From positions 16,336,744 through 16,400,743 of the forward strand of contig OX419759.1 of assembly GCA_948567375.1 (NCBI GenBank): 64,000 nucleotides of DNA, in the 5' to 3' direction. The position numbers and the translations under genes were made by a program. Shown piece by piece: positions 1-12,094 of the stretch (the stretch's first letter is position 1; each line of letters starts with the position of its first letter). The stretch comes from Lunularia cruciata. Taxonomy: Eukaryota > Streptophyta > Marchantiopsida > Lunulariales > Lunulariaceae. A model generated the notes under the pieces. The model saw nothing but the letters and a program-made list of their open reading frames with translations, was not told where the DNA came from and searched no databases.

Positions 1-146
1 GTTGAGGATCAGATCAAGTATTGATCTGAATTGATTGATTTGAGTTGTAAATGATCTGATTATTGTGGCACTTTAGAGTTTATGTATGACTTATGTGTGA
101 GTTGTGCTTCTATTGTGTATGTTGTGTAGCAATGTATATACGTACA
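1..146 (+). repeat. 3' terminus of an upstream MTR element (MTR-0): end of L repeat plus S repeat
   Basis: Positions 1-62 resemble the end of the 449-bp MTR L repeat (compare 44701-44762), and 64-146 match the ~100-bp S repeat (compare 44764-44863), with a ~20-bp internal gap. The S repeat ends in CGTACA at 146, and OL LTR sequence begins immediately afterwards. The L/S junction, CTGATTATTGTGGCAC, is identical to the one at 44756-44771. This is therefore the right-hand end of another MTR copy whose body lies left of the window. Confidence 0.7.
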
Positions 147-223
147 AAAAACTCTTCCAACCTGTAGATCCAAAATGACAATGCACCTCTTCATATCTGC
201 CTCTTCAAATTTCAAAATTGTTC

Positions 224-2786
224 CTACTGCCATCTGATGTCTACTTCTTCTTTGGCTTCCAAACCCAATCATACTCCTATTACTTCTCCATCTTTGGGTC
301 TATCTAATTCTACTAAGTCCTTCACTATTTCTACTACTTCTTCACTATGAATTACAATTGAGGTCATGGGTAACCTTTTTAACTCTTTATCTCCCAACCC
401 ACTCTTCTCTAATGTCTTAGAGAACAACTCCAAAGACACCTGCACTCCTACTTCTGCAACTTCAGACTTCGTCTCCTTTGCCACACTACTCCTAATTCTC
501 TCTAACTCCAAATTCACTAAATCTAATCTAAGACTTACATTGTCTCCTACTTCCAACATCTTCCTATCTACTCTCTCCCTTAAATGAGTGTTCATGTCTA
601 CATCTTTTGCTCTCCTCTTCCGAGTTTCCTGCACAAGCAATTTCAATTCGTGCAGTCTTGCTTCCTCCAAACTTCCTTCAGCATCAATGCTCAGCATGGC
701 CCGTAGTCTCTTAACAACTTCTACTAATTCTGAGGCAAACCCCCAAGATTGCTCTGCCTTCAACTCTTCCTGGTACATCTTCAACTTGTCTTTGTACTCA
801 GCATCAGGCATCTTCTTCTCCTCCACATACTGAGAATTTTGCAGCTCAACGCTTCTTACCAAGTCTCTTAGTCTTTCCTCCTCTTGATGTCAAATCGATA
901 GCTCTCTGCCATGTTTGATCTTTCCCTGTTGCACTCTTCTCCATGCCCTCTAACTCTTGCTCCATCATTGATGCCATTGCCTTCACATGAATACTCTCAA
1001 TGCAAGCTTCACTGACTTCCTCTTTCATCTTTGTCAGCAACATTGTCTACTCCTTCAACTCTCCGGCTTGACATTGCCTCTCTCTTCCCTTCTTCTCAAA
1101 ACTCTCTTGCAAATCCCTTAAAGCCTTTGTCTTAAAGATTGTATCCACCCGGAGCTTCTCAACTCTTTCTTCTCTTTGGGCTACATTTTGAGATCTTGCA
1201 ATCCCTTCACGTCATCTAGCAGATACTTCACCACTTGCAACCTCATTCGTCACCTTTATACAATCTTGCGGGATTACCTTCTATTGCATCTTCAACAGTT
1301 CAAACAATGGAGTCACAATCTGCATTAAATATTGTACTCCTCCAAACTTCTCCTTATCTTTAGCTCCTTCTTTGTACTTTGTCTTTTCCACCGGCTCCTT
1401 CTCTCAAAGTCTTGATCTTTGTACTTTGAGCGATATTGTGTCCAAGCCTCCTCCTTCCTTACCAGCTGAACTCAGGCCAGTAGGGTCTTCCATTGTGGCT
1501 TTCTTGTACCTGGCTCCCTTGCAATCTTCCTTCTTTAGCTCAGCCTCCATCTCCTCCAGTACCAGCTGAACTTGTCCCTCCATTCGGTCAATTGCTGCAT
1601 GAAATGCTTCTTCTTCTTCCACTTCAGCCGATTGCTAAACTTCCCCTTCACCATCACTCTCACTTCTAGATTCTCCACTTTGTAGTGTGAGCTCTGCTTC
1701 TTTTGAGTCTCCTCCTCTATACTCTATCTCCCCTTCAAACTTTGTTTCTGAAGTCTCCTTCATCACCGCCTTCTTACCTCACATAGTAAGTCTTTGGGTC
1801 TTTCGTTGGGTTTGGGGCAACACTTCATCTTGGGGTTTAGTCCACTTCTTTTCTTTGGACTTCTTCCTTCTTCCCACTCTTGCTGTCCCGTTCTGATGAA
1901 GTGATCATCATTGGCTTGTAGGTGTGACATGTAGTGTTGCTCTTCTTCATCCGCTTCTTGTTGTAGGTCAAGATGGAAATGTGACACCATGCAACACCTC
2001 TCTTTTGCTATCATCAAATTCAACCCAAAGTAGGAGTGTGTTGCAAATGGCGTGAAATAGTGTGGAGGCAAATCAGTCCTCCAATTGAAAATCATTTGCC
2101 TCATTTGCTGGTGGAAGCACTTTGCCAAGTTCACCTTCACTTCTGCAAACATCTAGTGGAAGAAGATTGCCTGCTGCATGTTCACATATGTCATTTGTTC
2201 AGGTTTGAACATGGCCATTATTGCTCCTATGATGATTTGTCTAATTGAGTCCCGATAGGACTCCACTTTGTAACCATTAGTTGTACGTGGAGTGAAGAAC
2301 AAATTTCAAATTTCCGTAGTCTCTTCTGCAACATCACATTTTTGATAGAAGGTGATCCATGTTACCTCTCTTGCTTCCTTCTCCAATACTAACCTCCAAT
2401 CCAACTTAGTCCATCGAGCTGGATTTCCTATCTTCCCCTTGACTTTAGAGCCTTCTTCACAATTGCTGGCAGCTATCTCTGCCTTGACTCTTGGGAAACT
2501 AAAATTCCAATACCATGCTAAAAACATAATCCAAAGTCTATTCAAGACTTCAATTCTTGCTATGACATTTAACCTCCAAATTGCAGAATTCCTCATTGTG
2601 AATCGCATTCTTGACCTTCTTTGCCATGATTTTCTCTCTAGTTCTTTGGCATTGGAAAACTATTCCCTCTCCTAGATGCGACACTCTAACCTCTTTTGGA
2701 CTTCGGAAAATTTCACTCTCAATTGGCTTCTTGACATGCATTATTGCATGACAAAAACTCAAAGGAACTGGATATCTACATGACAT
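224..2786 (-). pseudogene. LTR-resident long ORF, decayed copy in OL1
   Basis: The homologous ORF starts at an ATG read leftward from 2786 and ends at a TAG at 224-226, about 850 codons. Parts are open (2550-2813, 1763-2152, 269-862), but stops and frameshifts break it. Recognisable blocks in order are a short N-terminus, a conserved globular block with PPHYF and HFHLDL motifs, an acidic Ser/Glu-rich middle, and long Glu/Lys/Arg heptad stretches ending in a conserved acidic tail. I do not recognise the family. The same protein occurs in the other OL LTRs of this window, so this is a retroelement ORF, not a host gene. Confidence 0.7.
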
Positions 2787-2843
2787 ATTCAATTTCCCCT
2801 TGTGCAATTGCAATTTTATATTACCCCAAAGTGCAATCTTTCT

Positions 2844-3110
2844 TTAGTCAGATTCAAAATAGACTCCCCCTTCTTTTGCATGTTGATTTCGTGTCATTAT
2901 CAAGGCTTGCTTCTTTTGCCTCCATTGTTTCTTGAAGTGTACTTTCTTGCCACATAGAAAGGTTGTTACACCATCCTTGTATTGGCCTTTGCTTCTTGGT
3001 CTGAAGATGACTTTCTTTGGACTTGTCTCTTTGTAACCCCATCCAAGTATTTTTGCTTTTTGACCCAAAGTCAACTTCTTCGGGTTTACCCTAAAGACAC
3101 ACCCATCCAT
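2844..3110 (-). CDS. Small basic upstream ORF in the OL LTR (88 aa)
   Basis: This 88-codon ORF lies between the LTR start and the long ORF. It begins MDG and contains a very basic GKKVHFKK-type block. Related stretches begin at the same place in OL7 (ATG at 24734, plus strand) and OL10 (ATG near 54090, minus strand). They also start MDG, have a PKK a few residues in, and end in a KKRQRQKK-type block, although both are broken by early stops. Conservation between independently inserted copies suggests that it was once translated. The function is unknown, and it could equally be an upstream regulatory ORF. Confidence 0.4.
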   Translation of the reverse strand: MDGCVFRVNPKKLTLGQKAKILGWGYKETSPKKVIFRPRSKGQYKDGVTTFLCGKKVHFKKQWRQKKQALIMTRNQHAKEGGVYFESD

Positions 3111-3203
3111 TCTTTCCTTCTTAATTCAGCTTTCTTACTAACTTCTTCTTTAAAACTCTAACAAAACAAAAGACAAAACAAAACAAAAAATGTGGGTACC
3201 ACA

Positions 3204-3219
3204 TACCTCTTCCCTCAAA
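3204..3219 (-). other. Polypurine tract of the outer OL provirus
   Basis: Read on the minus strand this is TTTGAGGGAAGAGGTA, directly abutting the LTR start TGTGGTACCC. It is the expected plus-strand primer site just upstream of a 3' LTR, and the inner provirus has the same arrangement at 12079-12094. Confidence 0.75.
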
Positions 3220-3232
3220 TGAGAGTGTCCCC

Positions 3233-6200
3233 TCAAACACCAACAACCGGTTCTTTATACAACGTCTGGTCCGTGGTCCAATATTTTCTAACTCTCCACT
3301 TGTTTACTTGAGTGGCAAAAGGATTGCCTTCCAGGTCTGCAAGTTGAATAGAGCCATTGGCATATATGTGCACAACAAAGTATGGCCCCATCCACCTTAA
3401 ATGAAATTTTCTCAAAAAAAATATCTGGTTTTGCTCGGAAAAAATATTTGGTGATTGTTATATAACAACACCAAATCACCCTCTTGAACAGTCATAGGCT
3501 TGATTTTCTTATCGTGCTTGACCTTCCCGTATTCTTGCACTTCCTTTGTGGTTTGCATTGCATAGTCCCTTTTTGCTTCTAGCCACATCAGTTGATGGAT
3601 TCGAAAATCCTGACTTTCTTCCTCTGACAATCATTCCTCACAAAGAATTTGATATGACAATACTTCAAATTCAACTGGTAGTATGGGATGCAATCCATAT
3701 GTCAAGAAATATGGAGTTTGCTTGGTGGTAATCTTTTCAGTCATTTTGTATGCCCTTTGCTCCGGGGAAGACTGCCCTCTGCTCTAGGTCTAGCCCCTTA
3801 GGACAATGACAAGTATGCAAATAATGATAAAGGCCACATACCTTGTACTTCACATAGCCATTAAATGATACAGCTCTTCATCCAAAAACTGATCATTGAC
3901 TTCCAAGTCTTGGTCTTGAGTTTCTAACCTGGATAGGAAGTACGCATTTGAATGCCAGGCTCTCTTCCTTACTTATACAGTGTATGTGAATTCTTGTATT
4001 AACAAGATCTATCTTGCAATTTGCCCAGACAAATCTGCCTTCTTGACCAAATATTGCAATGCATAATAGTCAACATAGAAGACATTCATATCCCAACATA
4101 TAGTGGCAAAAATTTTTGCAGGCATAAACCATTTCAAGTGCTTCTCTTTCAATTGTCAAATAGTTCTTTCAGCTGAAATTGATAATTGTCAGCTGGCATA
4201 ATAAATCGGGTAGTCCTTCTTCTTCTTGTCCTTCTGACTTAAGACGACTCCAATTGCCATGGACAAAGTGTCCACATAAACATGAAAAGAGGCATCCCAA
4301 TTTGGGGCCCTCATAACTGGTTCTTCAACCAGTTTCCTCTTCAATACTTGGAAAGCTTCTTCTTGTTCCACTTCCCATAAGCAGTCTTCAGACTTCTTTA
4401 GAAGCTTTGTAAGGGGTGCCAAAAGCACCTCATAGTTTGAAACAAAGTGTCTGTAGTATCCAACATGTCCTAAGAAGGCTCTTAGCTCCCAGATATTTTT
4501 CCGGGATTCCAAAGCTGAGATAACTTTTACCTTCTCAACATCAACTTCAATATCTTGGTTGGACATCCAATGTCCTAGAAGAATTCCCTCTTCCATTCCA
4601 AAGAAGCATTTCTCTGGGTGTAATGACAAATCGGCAAAACAACACCTTTCAAAAGTTTGGCAAAGGTAATTCAAATGTACTTTTCTGCGCCCAAACAGAC
4701 AAAATCATCAATGAAGACTTCCACAAATTTGCACAAAAAATCCTTGAAGATTGTATTCATCATCCGCTAGAAAGTAGCTGGAGCATTACACAACCCAAAG
4801 GGCATTTGATTGTAAGTGAAAGTGCCACAATCAATAGTGAATGTAGTTTCATCCTTGTCCTCTTATCAGATGGATACTTGATTATACCCTGAAAATCCAT
4901 CAAGAAAATTATAGCAAGGATGAATAGCTACTTGGTCCAAAATGGTATCAATAAATAGCAAGAGATGATGATCTTTCCTTGTGATTGCATTTGACTTGCA
5001 AAAATCTTGGCACACTCAAATCTTCCCATTCTTCTTCTTTGGAACAATGACTATGGGGGAAACCCACTCACTGCTCAATATAGGAAAGATTATTCCGACC
5101 CTTAAGTACTTGTCAATTTCAACTTTCACCAAGAGCGAGTACTTTGGGTTTAGGCAATATTGTCTTTGCTGAACGGGAACTATGCCTTCAACCAGATCAA
5201 TCTGGTGCTCTCCAAATTCTTGTGGAATACTTGGCATTTGATCAATAGACCAGGCAAATACATCCTGGAATTCTATAAATAGGGTAGTGTATCCTACTAA
5301 TTCCTCCAAAGTGATTGTCTTCAAAAATTTAGGATTTTTCCTTCAATCAAGACAACATCTTGACAATCATCAAGATTGATGACTCTTTCAACATGACTCA
5401 CTCAGCTTAATCCAAGTCAAACAGCAATCAACCCCTTCTTCCAAGTCATTTTCACCCGAGGCAATGTCATATGGTTCTTCATCTTTGACCTCTACCTCGT
5501 AGCATTCCAGGTAGTTGACTTGGACTTTGTTTTTAGAGTCTCCTGAAGACGAAGATGATGAATCTTTGGATTCATCTTCATCTTTTGACAACTTTGTTTC
5601 TTGGAGGTGGGTAACCTTTGTCCAACTCACCGTCACCAACTTCTAATCTTTGGACAAGATGTCCTTGAATCTTAGTTTTTGTTGGTGCCGATCCACAATA
5701 ACCTAAGCATTATACAACTAGGGTCTTCCAATCAAACATGGGTAACCAATTTTGGTTACTGGTCACAACACAATGTAATTTAACTTGAAGGACATCCCTC
5801 CAATGATTGTAGTAATATTTGACAGCATGCCCAAAGGCCATCTCTTGTTTTGATCCACAAATTTCAGAATTCAGGGTGTTGGTTCAAACGTCATATACCA
5901 CAACCGATGTCCAGTGTCTTTTGTCATGACATTCATACCCAACCCCAAATCAATGGGTATGGATGTGATCATGCAGCCTATGATCTTTGCGTCCACTTTG
6001 GGAGATCTCAAATCTTCTTGTTCAATACAATAAATTGTGGGTAAGTCTTTCTTGGTCATTGCCCTTACTTTCTTTAGGGCTAAACTCAACTGCTTCTTAT
6101 ATAGCTTGTTGCCCTCCCACAATTGCTTAAATATGACATTAGTGCTTGTGGATACCAAATTGGCCACAATATCATACTGAGGGACTCCTCCCAACTTCAC

Positions 6201-8240
6201 CTTCTTCACCTTTGTCCTTAAGTCCAAAGTCTTTGGGGTGTTTCAAGATGGTGATTGGAGTACCGGTGGTCTTGACTTGATGTTCTTTGGGTTGACCAAC
6301 TTTGGCTTGGATCAAGTCCTTCACTTTGGATCTCATATCCACCAGAAAAATAGGAGGCTTTGTCTTCATGTCCTCCTGCAAACTTATCTCCCAAGTTCTG
6401 AGTACTACTTCCTTGATTTCTTTCTGCAAAGCTTTAGCTTAAGCTTTTGCTAGAATCTTTTCCTCCTTAGCAAAAAGAATAGCTTTTGGGCACAACCTCT
6501 TTGCCTTTTGTGAAGACAAAGAAGTAGTACTTGCTTCTTTGGGATCACACTTCTTACCCGAGCGTGTCTCAACCTTCAAAATTTTGAGGTCTGTCCATTC
6601 TCCTTCTTAAGCCGGACTCCTTTCTTGAGGCCTCTCCTCCTCAAGTGTTATACAATTTACATTGGTATCCCCCTTTGCCTAGAGCACAACACGCTCAGCT
6701 GGACTCTATACATATTTTACAAGCGGATTTGGGTTTGGTAGTTGCAGGCACTGGTTTCCAATATGCCCCAATCCCTTACAATTTCCGCACAGTGGAACAT
6801 ACCCAATTTGCCGTCTTGGCTCCAGACAGTCTAGAGACCAATAGCCCATCTAGCCACAATTATAACAAGCACCTAATGCAACATTTTGAGGCTGATTTTG
6901 GCCGCCCATTGGTGGTCTTTGTGGGAGAGCATTGTTGTTATACTCCCTTGGTCCATACCTTGGACCTTGATACGATGTGCTTGCTTGAGGCTGCACCTAT
7001 TGGGTCTGGTACACAACTTCATCTTCCTCACTTTGGTCCCAACCTAGAACCCAATCAATTTGTTGCATTGGAAATGCAATGCGTGTCAAACACTTCATAT
7101 TAGCATGGCTGGATTTACCACACACAATGCACCATACATTTTGTCTACCAAAAGACAAAGGCTTTCTTTGGTCATTTGGATCTTGAAATCCGTAAACACT
7201 TTAATAAGAGTCTTTAGCTTTTGATCCACCTTATATACATTCTTTGCTAGTGGTGTTGCTGGTTTCTTTCCCACATGTCTTTGTATTCTCCTTGGCTTTG
7301 AATCTTCTTTGGACTCCAAAGAAGAATCAAAGAAGAATTGGAAGACATGGAGGATTCCTCCAAAGAAGGGGATGTGCTGCAAGAAGCTCTGCTTCTGGGC
7401 TTCTTGCCTTTCTTCTCCTAATCTTTGGTTACTAGACAAGTGTTAGTGGGCCATCTTATATCGGGTGACATGTTTGAGTACTTTGTCCAAGGAAGTTACA
7501 TTCCTCTCCTTGGCAAAGATACAAATATCTGGTGAGAGTCCTCCAAGGAACCAAGTAATGGCCTGGGCATTGGAGTAACCCACCACACCGGATTGCATCA
7601 AAACTTGGTTCAAGAGAGCCATGAACAGCTCAAAGTAATCTCTCAAATTTTCCTTCTTTCCTCAATCCAAATCATTGAGTGCCACAAAGACACTTGTATC
7701 ATAGTCAACTTCATGAAATAATTCTAGGAAGCCATTTTGCAAGTCTGGCCAATTGGCTGGTGTGAACTCCTTCTGGGTTACATGGCTATACTACCTCAGG
7801 GCTTTCTTCTGGAGCAGACTTGGAAAAATTTGCAGCTGATCCATAGAGTCATGTTCTTTGTTAGCAAAAGAAATGACTTTGAATTCTTCAATGAATTCAT
7901 GAGGGTCTTTGTCTTGTTTTGTCCCCTTGTACTTTTGATAGGTATGTCGGGTGACAGGTAATGATGTCATTGTTCAACTCGGTGGAATTGGCTGAGGTAA
8001 GGTTGAACTTGATGGAATTGAGGAATTAGCTAGTATTGACACCGTGTTGACAGCCCAGGGATTCCAATTGGTCAAGTTTAATGCCCGGTCTTCTTTGACA
8101 ATTACTTCTTCTTTGATTGTGTCGACTTCAACATGAATAGAAGAACAAGGTTCAACACCCTCAGAGCGTTCATCAAAATTCCTTCAAGACAATTGCGGAA
8201 TCATCTGTAGAAGATGTTGACACTCTTCTTCCGCTAGGAT
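3233..8240 (-). pseudogene. Outer OL provirus gag-pol (Athila/Tat-like Ty3/Gypsy), decayed and missing the integrase core
   Basis: Read from right to left it shows gag remnants (7095-8240, including 7443-7646), decayed CCHC knuckle region (about 6640-7100), protease (5871-6227, active site D-L-G instead of D-S-G), RT with RNase H (about 4020-5324), and the integrase C-terminal GPY/F-like part (3233-3630). Compared with the inner provirus, about 700 bp covering the integrase zinc domain and most of the catalytic core is missing near 3735-3775. Frameshifts and stops are frequent, so it cannot be autonomous. The rest of its 5' leader lies at 19348-19725, beyond the inserted inner provirus. Confidence 0.8.
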
Positions 8241-9066
8241 TTGTGATGTCTTTTCACAAACAAATCTCTTTATAAATTTGACTTCTTGTGACAACCCGGC
8301 AAATATCACTTTTGCGGTAATCAGGTAAGTAAAGTTTGTTCACGCAGAGATACAATTCAATATTGGTCAAATATGAAGTCAACATTAACATGTAGTTCTT
8401 CTTGAGTTCTTCTTTAATCTCTTTGGTAGAAACCACATCTAGAAGAGAGTAACCAGCATTGAATTGCAGTCTCGTCACAAATTCACACTCCTTAATCACA
8501 ACACCTTCAATCCTTTCCAAACAATCTTGATTGTGATGATTTAGGCTCTCCCAAAAACAACACTTCACTGTAAAACGACTTTGCCTCAGAATTGTGTTTC
8601 ATCTCTCTACTGAAGGCACAACTTCCTTGATCAAAATTGCTTCACATCAAATTTGCCCTGCACTCACAAATGTAGAATACTACCAACACTATAATTCCTC
8701 TCACATCTATCAAGGCATTGCTTCAATTGCACTTCACTCAAGATCAAACACACAAAATGAAGATAAGGATGCGGAATCCAACATCCAACAAGCACACTGA
8801 CTTACACTTCAAATTTCTCCACACACTCACAAACACAAACACAAAGTTGATACTTGGAATCAAGCTCAAGCAATGAGCACTACTTCACAACACTTTGCTT
8901 TATCTATTCTTAGAAATAATGAGCACTGAACAACATAAGACTGCAAAGGCCACTCTTAAATAGTGAAGTAATTGACAGTTATCTTCCTAATGTACCTCTT
9001 CCTAACAACTCTACAAACCTACAAATCCAAAATGATAATGCACTTCTTCATATCTCAAATTGGTTA

Positions 9067-11640
9067 CTAATCCGATCTGATGTCTACTTCTTCTTTGGCT
9101 TTCAAACCTGAACCCAAAGTAACTTCACTTCCTACTACTCTATCTTCAAGTTTCACAACTCCTAATTCCTCTACTAAATCTAACAGTTCTCTTTCTTGAT
9201 CTGACATTTCACTAGTCGGCAATCTATCTAACTCCTTATCTCCCGACCCACTCTTTTCTAATGTCTCCAATGGTAACTCTGAAGACATTTGCACTCCCAT
9301 TTCATCTACTTTGGGTTTTGCTCTAACATCTTTCCAAAGTTTATCTATCTCCAACTTTACTAAGTGTAATCTGATTGTGATATTGTCTTCTACCTCCAAT
9401 ATCTTCCTATCTACATGAGTTCTAAGACTAATCAACAACGCATTCAAATTGGTATCCTTCACATGTCTCCTCCTCGTCTCTTGCACCAACAACTTCAACT
9501 TGTGCAGCCTTGTCTCCTCGATATGCACATTGGCCTCTGTACTCAACATTGCATTCATCCTAATTACAATTTCCTTCAAGGGCTCCAGTCTCATCTTCCT
9601 CTCACGCTCCCAATCTGCAAGCCAATCCTCTCGATACATTGCCAATTCTGCTTCAAACTTGGCTTTCATAGTTTCCTTCTCCTTCTCCTTCTGTACAATC
9701 TTCTCCTCCTGATTACGAAGTAACTCTCGCAATCTCTCTTCTTCTGTATATCTCATTGTCAACTCTCATTGCCATAGGTGCTTCTTCTCTTCTACACTCT
9801 CCATCACCCTATCAAGCTCTTGTTCCTTCTTTGCTACTCTCGCCATAACATGAATAATTTCTAGTCTTGAATCAGCAAACTATTGCTTCAAGATCTCATA
9901 TTCAGCAATTTGTCTTTCCTTTGCTATGTCACTCTGCTTCACAAGTTCCTCTTGATACCTTGCTTCTCTCCTCAAGTTTTCTACCACTTGACTCTGCAAT
10001 ACTGCCTCCACTCGCAATACTTCCCTTTCCTCCTCACCTCGGTTTATACTCTTCTTCAACTCCGAGTTCTCTTCTTCTAGTTGTGCTAACACCTGCAATA
10101 CACTCTACGCCTCCGGACACTTTGACTGCATCTCCTTCTTCTTGTGTTCCAATTTCACCAACAGTGGACACACAACTTCATGCAGGTACTCCACTCCGTC
10201 ACTTGCGACTACTTCAACTAGCAGAGTGATCTCCTTCTTTACCTCTTCTTCTTTCAATACTCGCTTTCTTCTCTACAATCATTGTATCAGAATGGACGCT
10301 TCACTCCCCAAACTGGCATTCTCCTCTTCTTTTACCTTGCTTGGACCCGCTTCACACTTTGCCTTTTGCCCGGACTAAACTCCTCTCTAAATGGTAACTT
10401 TCTTCTCCTCCGGCTCTGGCACTTTGTCTTCTAACTTCACGTTACTCTCCTCCTTGAGTTCCATCCGGACTTCTTCTTCTATTATGGGAACCAATGTCAT
10501 CTCCCCGCCTTCATCACTGTCACTACTCGTATCTCCACTCTGTAGTGTGAGCTCGGGTTCTTCCTTGCGTTCTAAGTCTTCAAACTTGCACTTGGCTTTG
10601 CCATCCGAGTCTTCTTCTGACAACGCGATTACCACCATACCTTTCCTCAGGTTTACTCTTCTGGTCTTCTGAGGTCTTGTACTCTTGACATCTTTGCCTT
10701 CTCCTTGTTGCCTTTGCTTCTTTGACTTTGGAGTACTTACATCCACCTATGCACTCTTCCTCGTTTGCGCATAGTACTCATTGTTGCTCCGGATCTGAAG
10801 AATGTACTGTTGCTCTTCCGTGTCGACCTCCTTTCTTAAGTTAGGATGAAAATGCGACACCATTCTATTGCGCTCTGCCGCATTGAGCAGATTCAGCCCG
10901 AGGTAGAAATGTGTTGCAAACGGCACAATGTAATGTGGAGGTGATTTATCCCACAAGTTCCACATCATCTGTCTTGTTCAGCCATAGAAGCACCTCCTCC
11001 AGTTGATTGGCTCTCCTGCAAACATCTTATGGAAGAACACCGCTTGGTGCTTCATCACATAAGTTGTTCTCTCCAGCTTCAAGATTGCCATGAGAGCACT
11101 CACAATCCCTCTCGTGACCGGAGCCTTGTAACTCTCTACTTTGTACCCATTCTTCCTATGCTTCGAAGAGAATGCATCCCTCACTTCTTGGGTTTCTTCG
11201 GCTACCTCTCCTTTCCCCAAGAACATGGCACTCTGCTCCACGCTTGCCTCTCTTCCGAGTACTAATCTCCAATCTAACTCCATCCAGCGAGCCAGATTTC
11301 CTCTCTTCCCCTCTTCCTCGTGGCCATCGAGACATTTACTCTCGATTATCTTGGTCATGAATCTTGGAAAACTCACATTCCAATTCCACGCCAATAATGT
11401 GATCCGAAGTCGGCTCAAGACTTTGATTCTGGCAATCACATCTAACCTCTGAATTGCATGATTTCTCACTTCAAATTTGGAGTTATGCTTTCCTCCTCCT
11501 ATCTTTCTTTCTTCCTCACTATCTCTTGGATTAGCTCTCTTGAATTCTCCTCTACACACCAGCACGTCTTCAACTCTACTTCTCTTCCCACGATCTCCTA
11601 CAGGACAACTCCTCAATGGTGAAGGAAAATTGCTTGACAT
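9067..11640 (-). pseudogene. LTR-resident long ORF in OL2, 858 codons, in-frame stops only
   Basis: The N-terminus reads MSSNFPSPL and the C-terminus ends EVDIRSD plus stop. All open pieces (10978-11640, 10747-10968, 10387-10746, 9880-10098, 9067-9762) share one reading frame, so the copy has stop codons but no net frameshift. Its length of 2,574 bp equals that of OL11. Around residues 90-260 is the conserved globular block (VESYKAPV, HQAVFFHKMF, PPHYIVPF, HFHPNLR). It is followed by an acidic Ser/Glu-rich region near residues 300-420 and long charged coiled-coil segments to the end. There is no signal peptide, membrane segment or known catalytic motif. Function unknown. Confidence 0.75.
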
Positions 11641-11930
11641 TGCTTTGTCATGAGCGCAATTTTTATAGAGTCACGCCTTCCTTGTTGCTCTTCAATTCGA
11701 GTTTCTATCAAGAAATCACACCTCTTGCATACTCTTGTCACTGTCAAGTGTCCTTCACGCATATGACCACCGGTTTTTGAATGGTCTCTTCTTGAATTTC
11801 TTGCCCCAAAGAAAAGTTGTAACACTATCCTCACCTCCGGTTGAGCAACACCTCGATACAAAGACTTCTTACTTTGGGTTGTATGCTGACAAGGCAAGTC
11901 CGAGTACTTTGCCTTATGACATGAAGCCAC
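11613..11930 (-). CDS. Upstream ORF in OL2 with CKRCDF motif
   Basis: This ~105-codon ORF lies upstream of, and slightly overlaps, the long ORF. Its start is shared with OL11 (50360-50626) and OL3 (19034-19219): AKYSDLPCQHT-like in OL2 and OL11, and AKYLDLSCQHT in OL3. OL2 and OL11 also share a later CKRCDF block. The alignment slips frame in the middle, so the original extent is unclear. It is distinct from the MDG-starting upstream ORF of OL1/OL7/OL10, which suggests two LTR subtypes. Function unknown. Confidence 0.35.
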   Translation of the reverse strand: MASCHKAKYSDLPCQHTTQSKKSLYRGVAQPEVRIVLQLFFGARNSRRDHSKTGGHMREGHLTVTRVCKRCDFLIETRIEEQQGRRDSIKIALMTKQCQAIFLHH

Positions 11931-12078
11931 GTTTCCTTGGGTTTCATCCTAAAGACTCTTTTCTTTGCCTTCTTTGGCCATACAGGCTCAATCCAACTTC
12001 TTTATACACTTCTCTATACTCTTCTTTATACACTTATACACTTCTCCATTTCTTAAAAAAAAAAACGTGGGTACCACA

Positions 12079-12094
12079 TACTCCTTCCCTCAAA
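12079..12094 (-). other. Polypurine tract of the inner OL provirus
   Basis: Minus-strand TTTGAGGGAAGGAGTA lies directly against the LTR start TGTGGTACCC at 12078. It overlaps the end of the pol ORF (stop at 12090-12092). It defines the boundary between the internal region and the 3' LTR, and so confirms that the 3.79-kb block is an LTR. Confidence 0.8.

Larger units (their letters stand above)
147..3203 (-). mobile_element. OL1: 3' LTR of the outer OL provirus, left end truncated
   Basis: This is a minus-strand OL LTR. Its 5' terminus is intact at 3203 (plus-strand ...GTGGGTACCACA). Its last ~730 bp (R/U5) are missing because MTR-0 adjoins at 146. It directly follows the polypurine tract of the outer provirus, so it is that provirus's 3' LTR. 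It contains a decayed copy of the LTR-resident long ORF (224-2786) and a small upstream ORF (2844-3110). Confidence 0.8.
8287..12078 (-). mobile_element. OL2: full-length 3.79-kb 3' LTR of the inner provirus
   Basis: The LTR starts at 12078 with TGTGGTACCCAC and ends at 8287 with GGTTGTCACA (minus-strand sense), giving TG...CA ends and a length of 3,792 bp. Order in the sense direction: U3 start, small upstream ORF, long ORF (11640 to 9067), a TATA-like site, then ~700 bp of R/U5 with no ORF (8287-9010) whose last bases are a conserved GCAAAAGTGATATTTGCC-type block. The long ORF lies wholly in U3, upstream of the element's own promoter. Confidence 0.9.

Noticed and set aside
366-587. Plus-strand ORFs across the OL regions (Ser/Leu/Phe-rich proteins)
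   Set aside because: They are antisense shadows of the Glu/Lys-rich minus-strand coiled coil; their composition is that expected of the reverse complement.
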